DNA of 64,000 nt from Trichoplax adhaerens (Eukaryota > Placozoa > Uniplacotomia > Trichoplacea > Trichoplacidae), in assembly GCF_000150275.1 (NCBI RefSeq), contig NW_002060952.1:146482-210481 (forward strand). Reading direction: 5' to 3'. A model generated the notes under the pieces. The model was not told where the DNA came from. It worked only from the letters and a program-made list of their open reading frames with translations, and searched no databases. Each line of letters starts with the position of its first letter. Within the stretch, counting starts at the first letter, position 1. The position numbers and the translations under genes are program-made. This document shows positions 13,601-26,739 of this stretch, piece by piece.

Positions 13601-16600
13601 GATCTTTCTATCAAACTCATGTACGATAATCGAGAATCGGTTGATTAGTGGTTGTAGACTGTTGAAAAAGTAAAATCTACAGTAGCTTTACATCCTATAC
13701 CTCTACGTTAAAGAAAACTTGCATCAGGCAATGGAGAAATCGCCGCTAAATACACGCTAAACCTACTCCTGCCAAATGGAATAGCCAATTGTTGAACTCG
13801 ATATCTCTTACATCATCAATAGGATTAGTAGTTTCTTAATCAATTATGATGTCAATACAACATGAATTACTATATTTCTTTGGGCAATCTACATGATTTA
13901 CCTAAGCTCCATATCGTTGTGATGCATATCGGTGCTACATTGCAAACAGTAAACTAGCAGAAATAGATATACAGTAAAATTGATTCGGAATGAATGGAAA
14001 AATACTTTATTCTAATAGTACACGCTCTAGCAATCCTGAATATTGAGGATTTCATCGATGACATATTTGGCTAATACATGAAGTAATCCTTCTCCTCCAT
14101 TAAAAATAAAATAAACGTTGAAGGCCTTCAACAAATCATTCGATCGTATAAAATGGAATCTAATTTACTCAACAAAAACAAATGACCACAGCTGGCGAAC
14201 AACAAATACACATCCATCCTCAATGCCTAATTGGCTATTTTTGCCTTGCTATTTTATTATGGTTGTTACCTCTGCAAGAAAATCAAAATCAATTGAATCT
14301 GACAGTAGCAATACAATATTACTGACTAGAATCATTCCACTTCGGAAGCACTTTTTTAATTTAAGGTGGACCTTTTTCAAGCACAATTATATTTCATTTT
14401 CGTATTTGTTAGTTTATTCGTGATTTCGACGCAAAGCGATATTCACGCTAAACTGATGTATCCAAATCAATTTAATGTAGCATAATAAATAGAAACTAGA
14501 CCTTCTTAACCATCTAATTCAAGGGTCAAATTGCTCTTGTTATACATCGACGTAATCATGTAATCGAAAGTCGACAATTGATGAAAACATGTTTCTACTT
14601 GCTATTTACTACATTATGGATGATTTGGTGCAGAGCAATATCCGTGTTATATTGGCATGTCTTATAAATATTGAAATCCGTTTAATAATCGAGTAGAGTT
14701 AGTAGAAACGAGACAGTGGATGAGTACGACTTTTGACTTCTTCAATTTCAACTTCTTGCCACCGTGTTAGTGATTTAACTGAGCGATATCATCGCTAAAC
14801 ATGTCTTGTAAATATCCAAATCTAGCTAATCTAGCGGTGTAAGTAGAAACTAGGCCTTGCTAACCAAGTTACTTCCAATGGACAATCTAGAACTACGACC
14901 ATGTTTCAAATTCTTATTTCGCCACGTATAAGGAATTTTGATACAGAACGCTATCTACGCTAAACATGTTCTGTAAATATCGAAATCAATCTAATCCAGC
15001 AGAATAAGTCAAAACTAGGCCTTGTTAACCATGCCCTTCTTCTAAAGTAGACAATTGATGAGTACGACTATGATTCAAGCTTGGTAATCATGCCTTATTT
15101 ATTTAAATTAATTCAATCTAGCACAATAAATAGAAACTAGACCTTCCTAACTAAATTATTCCAAGTTGACCATTTATCGCTACGCCAATATTTCAAATTT
15201 AGTAGGTAGATTGGCTTACTATAAGTAATATTACCGCTAAGCAATATCGGCACTTAACGTGTCGTATAACTATCGATCATCTTATTTGGGAATTTTCGAT
15301 ACGTCAATGATCATGAAGAAATGATATATCAATAGATATATTAACCAAACGAACAAAATAGCTTGCGAGCGTCTAAAATTTCTCCATGCTTGAAGAAAAT
15401 AATCGTTACTGTTAATAGTCACCAAGAAAGGACATCGCGAGGGACATATTAAATCATTTTTCTTCATCAATCGATTCAATTTTTCAACCGTGTGTAATAA
15501 TATACGATTGACAAGTATGGACTACCCCATACTTTTGTTATCTACTGTACATTGATCAATCGATCAGTTATGAAATATAAATCGATCTATCGAATTAACA
15601 GCAAACTAGATGAAATGGTTATTACATTATGGCAGATATTACCCTTTTATACTGTATAAGAGATGGAGATCATTTACGTTATAGCATTGATTAATTATTA
15701 ATCACATTAGCCATATTATTAAAACGTTCCATTGAGTTGTCATCAATTACCAAGTACAATGTTCAAGCGTTTTACTTCCTCTCTATTTGAATTACTATTT
15801 AACTTTCTACTGCCAAGTGGTTCACTTTTGTTCTGTCATGCAAATAAGAACCTAATTTTTAATAGTTTGATAACGATGAAGAGAAGATTTTATTTCCTTT
15901 TAACGATGGCTTAACCATAGACGACACAGAAGCATTGAACCGTATCACTATTTTGAAATGATAACTTTCTATTTTATATTATTGACTGCCATACTCTCGT
16001 GTAAATTATTATAACTCACTTTCCGATAATTGGATTGCAATTAAAAGGCAGTTATTTTTCTCTTCAATAATAGCTTAATGCTAATAAAGCTGATTTGGCA
16101 TGGTTTTCTCACGAGAATGGCTTCAGCAGTACTAAAATCATTCCCAAAGATTACAAGACCAATGCAGGTAAACTTCGATAGCCCTTGAATTCTACAACAG
16201 GATACTTATGTAAAAGACGTGTGTATCAATATGTACGATTCTCTTACTGCAGTACTGTAGCAAATGATTGAAACTACAGGTATTAACCATCGTGTAATAA
16301 TATTGCGCCTTGATAACATCCGCATAATTATATGTTTACTGAAGTAGGCCTGTCGTAGTAAAATTAACTGTTAAAACAATCGTGTAGCAATCTTTCCTTA
16401 CAGTAAAAGCATGATTATTCATATACTATTGAAGTTGAATCTCGTTATAGATACAACAAAAACTAAACTGTAAGCGCTAATATAGAATTCCTACATTTTA
16501 GAAGCTATTCCCTTAGTCGATGAAGAAATAGATGAATCGGATACCATTTTATTGCGATTGGAAAATGGGACAGTAATCAAAGTCGATCATGATTCATGTC

Positions 16601-19600
16601 ATAAAGTGAGTATGATCTAGTTATTCTGTCTATTTTAATTATTATTTACCCTACTACTATATCTTCCTTATTCATAGGCTAATCCACCCTGGCTTGATCA
16701 TGTTGAAGATATTACTGCGTTAAATTTCATCAATGAATCTAGCATCTTACATTTGCTTAGACAACGATATGGCAATAACTTGATACATACTTTTGCCGGG
16801 CCTGAACTTATTGTAATTAATCCATTACATACACTGCCCATATATTCCGATAAGGTGTGAATTTGCTTCATTTCTAAACTTTTACGATTTAATATCTACA
16901 TATGATGAGAACGACATAATTCAATGGAATAAGTTCCTTCTAGTAATTGCTAGATGTGACGATAATAGTGTAATTAGGTGGACTTTTGCTGTCCATTTAC
17001 GGATACCATCGTCTGTCAAGTAATTTAATTAATTAAATACGATAATAGAGATAGAGTTATAAAAGGCTACCGTCGTGTTATCATTTTTTGATAATGGATA
17101 TTTTCCTTCGGTATTAATGTTTGTACTGTAGGTAGCGAAATTTTTCTATGGCTGCCAATTAGGAGATATGCCACCCCATATCTATGCTACCGTACAAGCT
17201 GCTTATAGGAACATGCTATCGACTCTAGCTAACCAAGCTATAGTACTAATGGGACCTAGTGGTTCGGGCAAGACCACAAATGCACGTCTTATTATGTCGT
17301 ATTTGACTAGTATTAAGTATTCTCCAATCGACCGATTACCAGGTTAAGAATAATATTTTAACCAACTGAGTATTAGTAGTTAGTAAAATTGCTAATCATG
17401 ATAATTAAAGATATCAAATTATATCCATTCTAGAAAAACTCAAAGCTGCTAACATCTTGTTGGATGCCTTTGGTACAGCTAAAACCTCTATCAATGATAA
17501 AGCTAGCAGATACATTAACCTAACATCGTTAGATTTTGACAATGCGGGAAATTTTGTTGGAGCGTCAATACAGGTTTACATAGAAATCTTTCTTGACTTC
17601 ATACTCCACTACTGACAACATTTCTTTTTCATATCAGGCGCATCTTCTTGAAAGATCTCGAATTATTAGAAAACCAGACTTTGAAGGAACATTTTCAATA
17701 TTTCACCAACTGCTACATGGTAGTGATGCTGCATTAAGGTAGACAGATATCTTAGTCCTTTTTATTGAAAGTAGGAACCTGAATGATATGATAACTTTAA
17801 TCTTTAATCATTGCTATATAAATCTTCTTTTCATCTCAGGACTGATCTACAATTAAACCTTAAAAATTCAGGAAATAACCGTTTCATAAACTCAAGCGAT
17901 TCGGTAGGTAACCCGACTGTATTGCTTTGTATAAAGTCGCCTCATGAGCTTGTCATCAGGCTTAAGATGACTTAAAATACTATTAAAAGTTTGCTAATAA
18001 TGTAATTAATTAATTTAATCTTTCATTTATTCTTTTATCTATAAGATAACGGATAAACAAAATGATATTAGCAATTGGGCAAAAGTACAAAATGCTTTTC
18101 AACTATTAGGAATATCAAAAGAGAATGCTAAGGGTATATGGTTTATTCTAGCTGGAATATATCATTTAGGATTCATCAATGTTGTTACAGGTATAGCCAA
18201 GATAACATTACTCTAATTAATTATTGGATACTTTATTTATCGGATAAACACTTTTTCCATTGACGCTAGAATCAATATTCAAGAATAGTATTAATGTATT
18301 CGTATAATTTTTTAGCGGAAAATAGTAACAAGATTCATTATGAAGATCCAATGGCTGCACAAAGAGCTGCCAATATCTTGGGAATCACGCAAGAAGAATT
18401 ATCACGAATAATATTCAATGTAAAGCCCTCATCACAAGTTACTGGAAGTAACACGCTGTCCACTTCGAGCTCAATTTCTAGCTTACACTCAGAAAGTCCG
18501 CCAATGTCTCCTATGGGCTCAACAATAGAATCTTACGTTAGAAATGTCGATGGTTTAGCAATGGCGCTATATGATGAATTATTTTCTATCATACTATCGA
18601 TTATTAATGGTAGCCTTATGTCACAAACAGTGCATAGTAAGCATTCAATAACGATATTGGATGTACCTGGATTGCAAAATTATGATGGTAGTCGTCCATC
18701 AGGATTCGATGATATGATATTTAATTATGCGCAAGAACGGGTCCAGGCCTATTATCATAATAAAACAATCTCTGGCGTTTTAGACAGATACGATCAAGAA
18801 TATATTGATATTAGTTACTCTAGTGATTCTGCTATATCGCCTAACGAATTGGTATCGCTATTTGACAAAGCTCCAAGCCAAGGATCTCGAAGACACAGTA
18901 CAGTTCGAGGTGACCAAAAGGGTCTATTGCGACATCTTGATGAAGAATCAGGATATAGTGGCTCAACTGAAGCAGGCTTTATCGAGCGTCTACACTTTTA
19001 TAATAGCGACTCCGGGAAAAGTCACTCACTTAAATTTAGTGATAATAGAGAATCGTTTATTATTTCCCATTGCCAAAATTCGTTCGATATTGAATACAAC
19101 GCCAGCAAATGGTTACGTTATGCTAAAGATTTTCTATTACAAAGGCAGGCTACTAGCATATTAAGTAGTTCCTCTAGGTCTATGATAGGCTTAGCTTATC
19201 AAGGCTTTACACGTTCTCAATCCTTACATCTTAAGCCTACTAGTCCATCCAGATTGAGAGGTTCAGTAAGTTCTCTGCATAAGGTGAACATTCGTGGAGG
19301 TGTTAAAAAGACTGCGCCTTGTTTTAGGCCTATCTTCGAAATGGATGGTGTTTTAGATAGCCTTCGACGCACTACTGTTCGATTTATTCATTGTCTGGTT
19401 TCAAAGCATCATCAGACATCAGATAGTGGTAAAAAGACTAGCGATGAATTATTTAATATACCTTTAATGCGTAAACAATTAAGCGCATCTGAATTGATCG
19501 AATCTGTTCGAATATTTCGAGTTGGATATCCTGAAAATGTTCCCTATGGAGAATTCCGATTCCGCTTTGGAGTACTCGCCTCAGCAGATAAAAGGACTAA

Positions 19601-22600
19601 GGGACCCATCATAGACGAAAAGACTGCAGCGAAAGAATTAGTAGAAGAACTAGAATTAGACAGATCAACTTATCGCTTTGGTTTAACACAGATATTTTTC
19701 AGAGCTACGGCATTCTATCGCTTAGTAAATGCACGTGATGAAAAAATAACCGATTCTTTAATTGGCGTGCAAGCATATTGCAGAGGCTACCTATCTAGAC
19801 GCAAGCTTGATAAATTAAGATACCAACGGACAGCAATTGAATGCATCCAGAAAAACTTTAGAAAATACTTGGTATTACGCCAGTGGAATTGGTGGCGTCT
19901 ACTTACAAAAGTATTACCATTAATTCAAGTTAATCGAACTGAAGAAGAAATTAAAGAGAAAGATTCTCAACTTGAATCCTTAAATGCTCGTATTGCTAAG
20001 CTAGAAGGAGAAAAAAATAGTTTACACGATGAAAAAATCGAATTAGAGATGAAAGTTACTGAATTATCAGTAGCATTAGCTGAAGAGCAAAATAACGCTA
20101 CTGGCACGGCCGAAATGCTAGAAGAAGAATCCAACTCGAGGAGACGCTTGGAAGAGGAGTATGCTGAACTTAAATCAGAATTAGACGAAGTGACAAATCA
20201 AAATAATCAATTAGCAACAGATTTACTAGCAGCACAATCGAGACAGTATAGAGATGAGAGGACAGACCGCATTGAAGAATCAGATGAAGAATCCGACAAA
20301 GAGAGTCGCTATTCTGATAAAATTAGATCGTTACAAAGAGAACATGATTTAGCAATGAAGCGCCTGAAAGATAGAGCTGAGGAAGAAATGGGAAATTATG
20401 TTACTGCAAGGCGCGATGCTGATCGAAAAGCTGCTGCTCTATTTGATGATAACGAGCATCTACAACGTGCTTTAAATCAAGCAAAGAAGAAATCTCAGCG
20501 CTTAACAACAGACCTTGAAGATACTAGATTGCTGTTAGAAGGATACCAAAATAAAAACTTCGAACTTGAAAAGAAGCAGAGAAAGTTCGATTCTGAACTT
20601 AGTAAAGTCAGAGATGCGGTTGAACAGGAGAGGAACTTAAAAGAAATAGCAGCTAAGGAGAAAATGGGGCTACAAACTGACTGTTATAAGAATGAGCAAC
20701 TAATTGAGGTAATCTAGTATAAAAAATATCCTGTCTTGGCATTGCACTTGTATATACGTTATCATCGATAAAATTATATCTAATACTAGAAGCTGATAGA
20801 TATGTGATTGTTTAATATGTAATCTAGTATAAAAAGAATGTAATGTCTTGGCATTGTACTTGTATATACGTTATTATCGATATAATTGTATCTAATTCTA
20901 GAAACTAATAAATATGTGGTTGTTTAATATGTATTAGGAATTACAACAAGGAATGAATCGATTAAAGCGTGAAAATGAAAGACTTAATGAAGAATTAAAG
21001 GAAGTAGTATCACATGGTAACAAGGGTGAAAATCAATTAAATCAATTAAAAAGAAGTAAGAAAGATCTTGAGGTCAAAATCGATGAATTAAATGAAGAAC
21101 TTGATGATCAAGCTGGCCAAATACAGCAATTAGAGCAGGTATTTTGACAAAAATTTAATTGAAATCATCTAACGCAATTAATGATTAATTTAGCGTTATT
21201 AGCGTTACAATATTATCGAATAAAAAAATATAAAAAAAGTATTATTAATTTATCTATTTTAGGCAAAATTGAAATTAGAGATGGCAACACAAAATGCTAA
21301 ACTTAAGTATCAAAAAGAGATAGAATCAAAAGAAGAAGAACTAGAAAATATCCGCTCAAACTTACAGAAAAGAGTAAAATTATTAGAAGATCAGCTTGAA
21401 GATGAGTATCGTGACAAAACTGCAGCCCAAAAAGCCCGCCGTGAAGCAGAAAGACAATTACAGGAAGCACGAGACATCGAAACGAGACGCGATGTAGAAG
21501 CGGAAAAGAAATTAAGAAGAGACCTTCGAAGAGCTAAGGCTTTACTGTTAGATTCGCAAATGGCAAATCAATCTCAGGTTCTTTAATTTGCGCCAAGTTT
21601 TAATGTATTTGTAATCGTGTTAGATGTACTCGTATATAAAAATTGTAATTAACATGTCACTATTATCTATCTTAATAGAATAAAGGAAAATCTTTAGGGA
21701 ATGTAAGAGAGCTACGAGATCGAATTGAAGAACTGGAGGCAGAACTGAGGACCGCTCAGAAATCGGCACGAAATCTCCAAAGCGATTATGACGAGCAGCA
21801 AGAAGAAGTTGAAGAATTAGAAAAGAAATGTAAAGACGTAAGTGATAGCTTCATACTTCTTTACTACAGTTTAATAGAATTTGATATTACTTCAAAGCAT
21901 ACTACATAAACGTTTATATTGTACACGTATTGATATACCAATGTGATCTACAGCTGGAAACTCGTCTTGCGGTTGTAACTGAAGATAGAAACGAATTACA
22001 AGCTAAGGCAATGGACGATGAAGCAGAAGTGGATGAAATTATCAGAAAGCAACAGTCTCAGACTAAATCGGTACTTTTCCCTGTCTCTATGTTGGAATAC
22101 TTTCTCTTTTTCATAATCACAACCGATTGCGTTAGTTAACGTAACTGCTAAAATTTTAGTATGCAGATCTGCAGAAGCAGTTACAAGAATTATTGGGACA
22201 GGTTCATAACCTAGAGGAGGAAAAGAGTAAACTAGTCCAAGAGGTAACTGAAATCTTACGTTGTCACTGTAGGCCTAAACGGAGTACATTATTTGTAATT
22301 TGATGTCACTGTGTATCTAATCTTTAGTCTTTTGTACAATTGTAATTGCTTACCAATGCTTTTATATACAGATAAATAATTACAAGACTCGGGTCTCGCA
22401 TTTGGAAAGTGATACAATCGATAGAGTTTATCTAACTACGGCGGAATCTAAGGTTTGATCATATGCAAGTCTAAAAATTTAAACTTCCAACTCCCTCAGC
22501 GAACCTATTCTATCTTGCTGGATGGATAAGAATAATAAATATGTGAGCTATCTTAAGTAAATAGTTTTGTTTTACATTTATGCATTAGGCAAGAGCATTA

Positions 22601-23597
22601 GAACAAAGGTTAGAAACAGAAATGATGACCAAAAGTCGTATGGAGGTATATTCGACATTTTTTCCACTTTTATTAAACTAATTTTCACCAGCTATTAAAG
22701 TCAAATATTATATTCTCCGATCCCTTTGTCTCGCTTTATAGACTACTGTTAATCGTGTCAAGAAGAATTTAGAACGAGTAAAAGAAGAGAAAGATCAACT
22801 AGAGCGAAGTGTCCAACAAGCTCAGGAGAAGATCAAACAGTATGAAGCCTTCGTTTCATTATCTCATATAGTGACATTTATAGTACTTAGTTGAGATTTA
22901 TTTATTCTGTCTTAATCCATTTTTAATTCAAGCAATAATCGAGAGCAAAGATCGCTACGTGAGGAAATTAGGGACTTACATCGTAAAATATCTGAACAAC
23001 AAAAGAAAACCGCTGACTCTGTATGATATTTGCTTTGCAATTGATATAATCTTTATTACCAGTAAGAAATAACACGTATCTGTAACCTTGAATCCATAGG
23101 AGGCTGAATTGGAAAATTTGCAAGCTGATTATGAAGGAGTTACTGCTCAATTGAAAGTTGCCAATAACAGAATCTTTGCCCTACAACAAGCTATTGAGGA
23201 AAACCTGGAAGTCGATTCCGATGAATCCAGTGATAAATCCTCAGATGATGCATTCGATAGTACACTGGACGATGAATATTTTCGTAAGACTCCCGACTCG
23301 AGTAAACGTGGCTTGTACAGACATGATAGTAGCCAAGATTTTGAAGCGAAACTAAAACGACAGACGTCATACGATAAATATGATACTGAGAAAATGAGAC
23401 GGGCACGCAAACGCTACGATGATGACGATATGGACGAAAGAAATACATTAAAAAGGGATCATACTTCCGAGAGTGATAACAGGCTAAGTGTTAAGCAAGG
23501 TTTAAGCGGCGGTCGATATCAACAAACTCATGACGATGACGATAACACTAAAAATCCAATGCCTCGACCTAAGAGTGGAGAAATGGTCGAAGTGTAA
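10632..23597 (+). CDS. MYO18A: Unconventional myosin XVIII (PDZ-motor-IQ-coiled coil)
   Basis: Twenty exons: 10632-11708, 16074-16167, 16502-16605, 16678-16854, 17132-17342, 17434-17573, 17638-17738, 17840-17903, 18046-18190, 18316-20708, 20938-21138, 21263-21577, 21679-21837, 21954-22070, 22160-22243, 22372-22452, 22589-22645, 22742-22839, 22933-23020, 23100-23597. Total 6,204 nt (2,067 aa; human MYO18A is about 2,050). The start [14 protein letters not shown] fits the Lys/Glu-rich MYO18A N-terminus, so I prefer the ATG at 10632 to the upstream ATG at 10587. Layout: KE-rich region; PDZ about 245-340 ([22 protein letters not shown]); motor from about 426; one IQ motif near 1187 ([12 protein letters not shown]); long coiled coil; acidic Ser-rich tail. 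The motor carries class XVIII changes: P-loop GPSGSGKTT (525-533), switch I INDKASRY, switch II LDVPGLQ (819-824) instead of DIAGFE. Family members bind actin with little ATPase activity and organise cortical or Golgi actomyosin. Confidence 0.95.
11945..12440. repeat. Tandem repeat, about 115-134 bp unit
   Basis: The core GAATTGAATGATTGCTCATA recurs near 11970, 12104 and 12230, with a variant near 12345. It is joined to CCTAGTGTCGAGTGTCTCTC and CTTTCTGTTTGCAGTCACAA segments. There are about four copies with progressive divergence, inside myosin intron 1. The minus-strand ORF at 12030-12257 is a by-product of two copies. Confidence 0.85.
12983..13022. repeat. Perfect 18-bp inverted repeat (hairpin)
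   Basis: The left arm 12983-13000 (TATCACCCTTTCGATCTG) is the exact reverse complement of the right arm 13005-13022, with loop ATAC. It sits at the left edge of a region of CGATC-rich repeats inside myosin intron 1. Confidence 0.9.
13020..13600. repeat. Diverged CGATC-rich repeats
   Basis: Segments such as AAATCGATCAGATGATAAAT, ATCAACTTTTCGATCAAATA and GATGAAGAAGAACCA recur at irregular 60-110 bp spacing. They look like an old, scrambled tandem array. No coding potential is seen. Confidence 0.6.
14430..15270. repeat. Decayed tandem repeat in myosin intron 1
   Basis: A pattern containing TATCGAAATCAATCTAAT, AGCAGAATAAGTAGAAACTA and GGCCTTGCTAACCA recurs near 14450, 14660, 14820, 14980 and 15110, spaced roughly 130-210 bp. 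Divergence is high. Confidence 0.6.
20709..20937 (+). repeat. Intron made of two tandem ~110-bp copies
   Basis: The intron after exon 10 of the myosin gene consists of two similar copies (20709-20818 and 20819-20930), both starting GTAATCTAGTATAAAAA and sharing CTTGGCATTG and TTGTATATACGTTAT. The second copy therefore carries a duplicate of the splice donor. The acceptor TATTAG lies just after it. Confidence 0.9.
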
Positions 23598-24869
23598 AAC
23601 GCTTTGGATTGTTATATACGCGTATGTAATATCAAGCGCGCATTATTTTAAATTGCAATTACAACAAAGATTCTTATTAGATCATTATTTAGACGAAAAA
23701 TTGCATTTGAACATTTATCTGCTACTACTAAACTCTACTGTTATAGATAAAATACTAACGTCTGTTTAAACTAACCAAAATTTAGACAATAGGCAATTAT
23801 AACACCTGTGTACTAAGTAAAGCTATAATTTTTCGATCTGCGATTGCCTCGCAATTATCTAAGATATATATGTATGTACCAATTCAGTTGAGCAGGAAAT
23901 TATGTATAACTATTTTTCAGGTTAGTCCTATCGCCATATATATTCATTGATAATATAAATAAATAACTATGCTCATAAAACTCAATTAATGGGTCATTAT
24001 CTTGATGCTCCTGAATACTGTAGCATCCATAACTTAAGCTTTACTAATTTTTCAAAAAAATGACCTAAATTTATAGTTTATTTACCTGGCCCTTTCCTTG
24101 AAAATTTACTCCAAATTTGTTTTTATATTGGAAAATATTTATATATCCAGTTATCGCAATAAAATTTATATCAAATTCTTTCGTGTTCTCATCTCTATGG
24201 CTGACTAATAAATTGTAGTATTTATTTTATATCAACATGCACGCTATTAATGCAATAATTTTGTCAAATAGTAGGAGTAAGAATGCTGTGATATAGAATA
24301 ACATATCTACATATCATTCAAGTAGTTTATAAGATATTGTTAAACAGTGAAGCTTGAATGTGAATAGAACCAAAGTCGATGTTCTACGAGTCAAATAAAT
24401 TAATAAGGCTTGCATGCAATTGTCATTCTTATATTGAGATTTTATCGCTTTAATAACATGGAATGAAAATCTTTACGTGCAGACAACAGATGCATGATAA
24501 AAGTAAATGCTAAGTAGATTGCAACATCAATTTTTTGTCGGTTACTTGTAAAGTATAAAGCGAGGAAAATAATTATTCATCCGATCGAATAACCCTTTTG
24601 GTATTTCATGAAACATATCAACAATCTGAATAGTTTTAGTACTTCTAAAAGGTCAAGCTAAATAAATGATGTAACTATTATAACATTGCAATTCAAGCGT
24701 AGAATTTACCATCTGAAATTCAAGTATCAGTCAGCTTGTACATAAGTTTACCATCGAATTCTTTCGTTTCTATTTACAGTAACGATGCTCATAAATTATC
24801 ACTATTATTTTAGAAATGCTTTAAGGATCATGTAATACAGACAAAAATTTAGATATATTTGAAAATAAA
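23598..24869. other. Convergent intergenic region
   Basis: Between the stop codons of the myosin gene (+) and the ZMAT5 gene (-). AT-rich, with several AATAAA-like hexamers on the plus strand (for example near 23958) that could serve as polyadenylation signals. No other feature seen. Confidence 0.5.
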
Positions 24870-26185
24870 TTATTTCCCCCACTCTATGGTATGCAAAGAG
24901 GACGCGTCATCTGTAAGGCTAAATGATGCCGGCTTAAGTGATGGCGGAAGATCATTTACAGGCGGTAATGCTACTGGAATCGAAGTATCTTTAGCTTCTC
25001 CTCGCTTCGAATTCTCTTTACTTCTTCTAATTTGAACATTGGTCATCCATTGATCGACGATTGCTTGTGTCTCAGCTTGGTCTACATAAAACGAGTTATG
25101 ATAACGCGTAAGATAATGATAATTATTCGACGAATCTGAAGTATACGCGTAACTAGAACGACAGTACTTTGCTACTGAGAACCTTTTTAGAATTATAGCA
25201 AGATATATTCTTGCTGTAGTTGATTTGTTATACTTCTAGATTTTTATCTATCGTAGTTTGATAAGCTGAAATTCATTCTATTAATAGTAAAGTAAAATTG
25301 TTGGTTTGATGTATTACCTATTGCACCGCTTGCTGAAGTCTGTCCTTGCCACTGACGAGAAATATCAGCTAAAGAATCAATAAGAGTCAAATTATTATAC
25401 CAAGCAAAAGAGCTAAATAGCTTTAATAAAGTTATCCAGTAATGGCCTTTCAAACTGTTTAGTTAGTATTTAATGCGATCAGGTACGATAAAACGCAATC
25501 AATTCCATTAGAACTTACGCGCACTTAAAAACAGTCTTTTAATATTGCATTTATAGTTATATCTAATATACTGATCAGTCAATATCAGCAGTGTATATTG
25601 GTAAACTGCAAGTAGAATCCAAGGTGATATTTGAAAAACTAGATAAGGCAATGCAATATCAAGCTAATTTGCAATTGAAGAATAGCTCAACTACATTGTA
25701 CAGTAAGTGGATGCTATTCGTGTTCGCTCACTAAAGGAGAATTGGTCTACTTTGATAGCATTCATATTGCAAGATAGCGATAATTCTTATATAAGGCATC
25801 TTTTACGTACGTATTCCGTAATACGATTGGAATGGACTGTTATTTTGAGAGTTTTCAATAAAGCTATGAGGTTTCATTGACTGACTGCTAAGGAGCTGTG
25901 CAGCATCTAGAAATAGGCATTGTAAAAAATCAGGAGTAGAAGCGATCAATAATGACAAAGTATAACCGAGTCGTATCTAGTCCTTGCATGATAAGTTACC
26001 TGCCATAACAATGGAGTTATTAACTATAAGTCAAGACCATAATGAGACACTAACTTACCCCTAAATGAATCATAATGTAACTTTGTAAGCCTCTGATGTT
26101 GGAAACTGCTCCTATGTTTCTTCCTAATTTCAACACTATCTGTAATATAGCGTTCACAGAAATCGCAGTAATAGCGTTTGCCCAT
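24870..26185 (-). CDS. ZMAT5: ZMAT5 / U11-U12 snRNP 20 kDa protein
   Basis: Minus-strand exons: 26185-26059, 25906-25811, 25368-25318 and 25081-24870 (stop TAA), 486 nt, 161 aa (human 170). Phases 1/1/1 close at every junction. The N-terminus has a matrin/U1C-type zinc finger: MGKRYYCDFCERY with C7, C10, H24 and H30, then KLHYDSFRDAAQLL, matching the human start (MGKRYFCDYC, WYDMFRDAA). The last exon matches the conserved C-terminus (VDQWMTNV, LPPVNDLPPSLKP, ending EWGK). ZMAT5 is a component of the U11/U12 di-snRNP, which recognises minor-class introns in the nucleus. The CCCH zinc finger that follows in vertebrate ZMAT5 is missing here: the equivalent stretch (MKPHSFIENSQNNSP) has no Cys. 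Exons 1 and 4 are secure; exons 2 and 3 are inferred from splice sites and phase. Confidence 0.88.
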
Positions 26186-26735
26186 CCAGCTAGCTACAAT
26201 AGTTCTAGATGACCTGACAAAACTAATCAATAACCATGGAAAGTGAGCAAGGAATCCTCTATAGTATAACGCTATAAGCAGTGGATTTTCATTCTCATCG
26301 CTCGTATAACTCTAGGATGCTCAGAGGAGGGGTAGAGATTACTCAAAAGTAAAAAATAACTTTGGCTAGGTTGATTAAATGATTATTTATAACATGAAGG
26401 AAGGATAAATTATGTCGAGATGGCCTTGAAGTACACGGACTGGATGGGAACACCAGTGTTGGCCACTTCTTTCATAGCCATTCCACAATCCTACCTAATG
26501 CGCTTACTGTTACATGTAGTGTTGAGTACTACATGAGCAGCTAAAATCTCAACTAAAAAGAAAGCGGGACCGGAAATGGTTGCCAATCATACTAAAAACA
26601 TCAAGGCGGCTAGTTTGCTGGTCATTTCAACTATATCGTATATCTGCAACCATACGCCACACTATTGACCATGGTGGTCCGAGTCTACAGTGTACAGTGT
26701 ACAGTATGGGACTGCTTTACAGTACTGTAGCAGCC
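26186..26735. other. ZMAT5 upstream region
   Basis: About 550 bp upstream of the minus-strand ZMAT5 start, presumably 5' UTR and promoter. No confident motif. Towards its right end it becomes rich in TACAGTGTACAGT-type elements that lead into the 195-bp array. Confidence 0.4.
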
Positions 26736-26739
26736 AAAA

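Larger units (their letters stand above)
11709..16073. other. Myosin intron 1 (4.4 kb), repeat-rich
   Basis: The donor follows CATGATCAG at 11708. The acceptor is a pyrimidine tract ending AATAATAG at 16073. Phase is 0 on both sides, and the peptide then matches the MYO18A linker (WFSHENGFS against a human WLVHRDGFS-type segment). The intron holds the separately listed repeats and a hairpin. The PDZ exon is far from the clustered motor exons, so an alternative promoter giving a PDZ-less form is possible, as in mammals, but nothing here proves it. Confidence 0.8.

Noticed and set aside
14118-14423. 101-codon ORF in myosin intron 1
   Set aside because: No domain, no splice partners, and composition like the surrounding intron.
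18294-18315. ATG at 18294 as the start of a separate coiled-coil gene
   Set aside because: The codons before 18316 are intron. The exon joins in phase to 18046-18190, and the sequence is mid-motor of the myosin.
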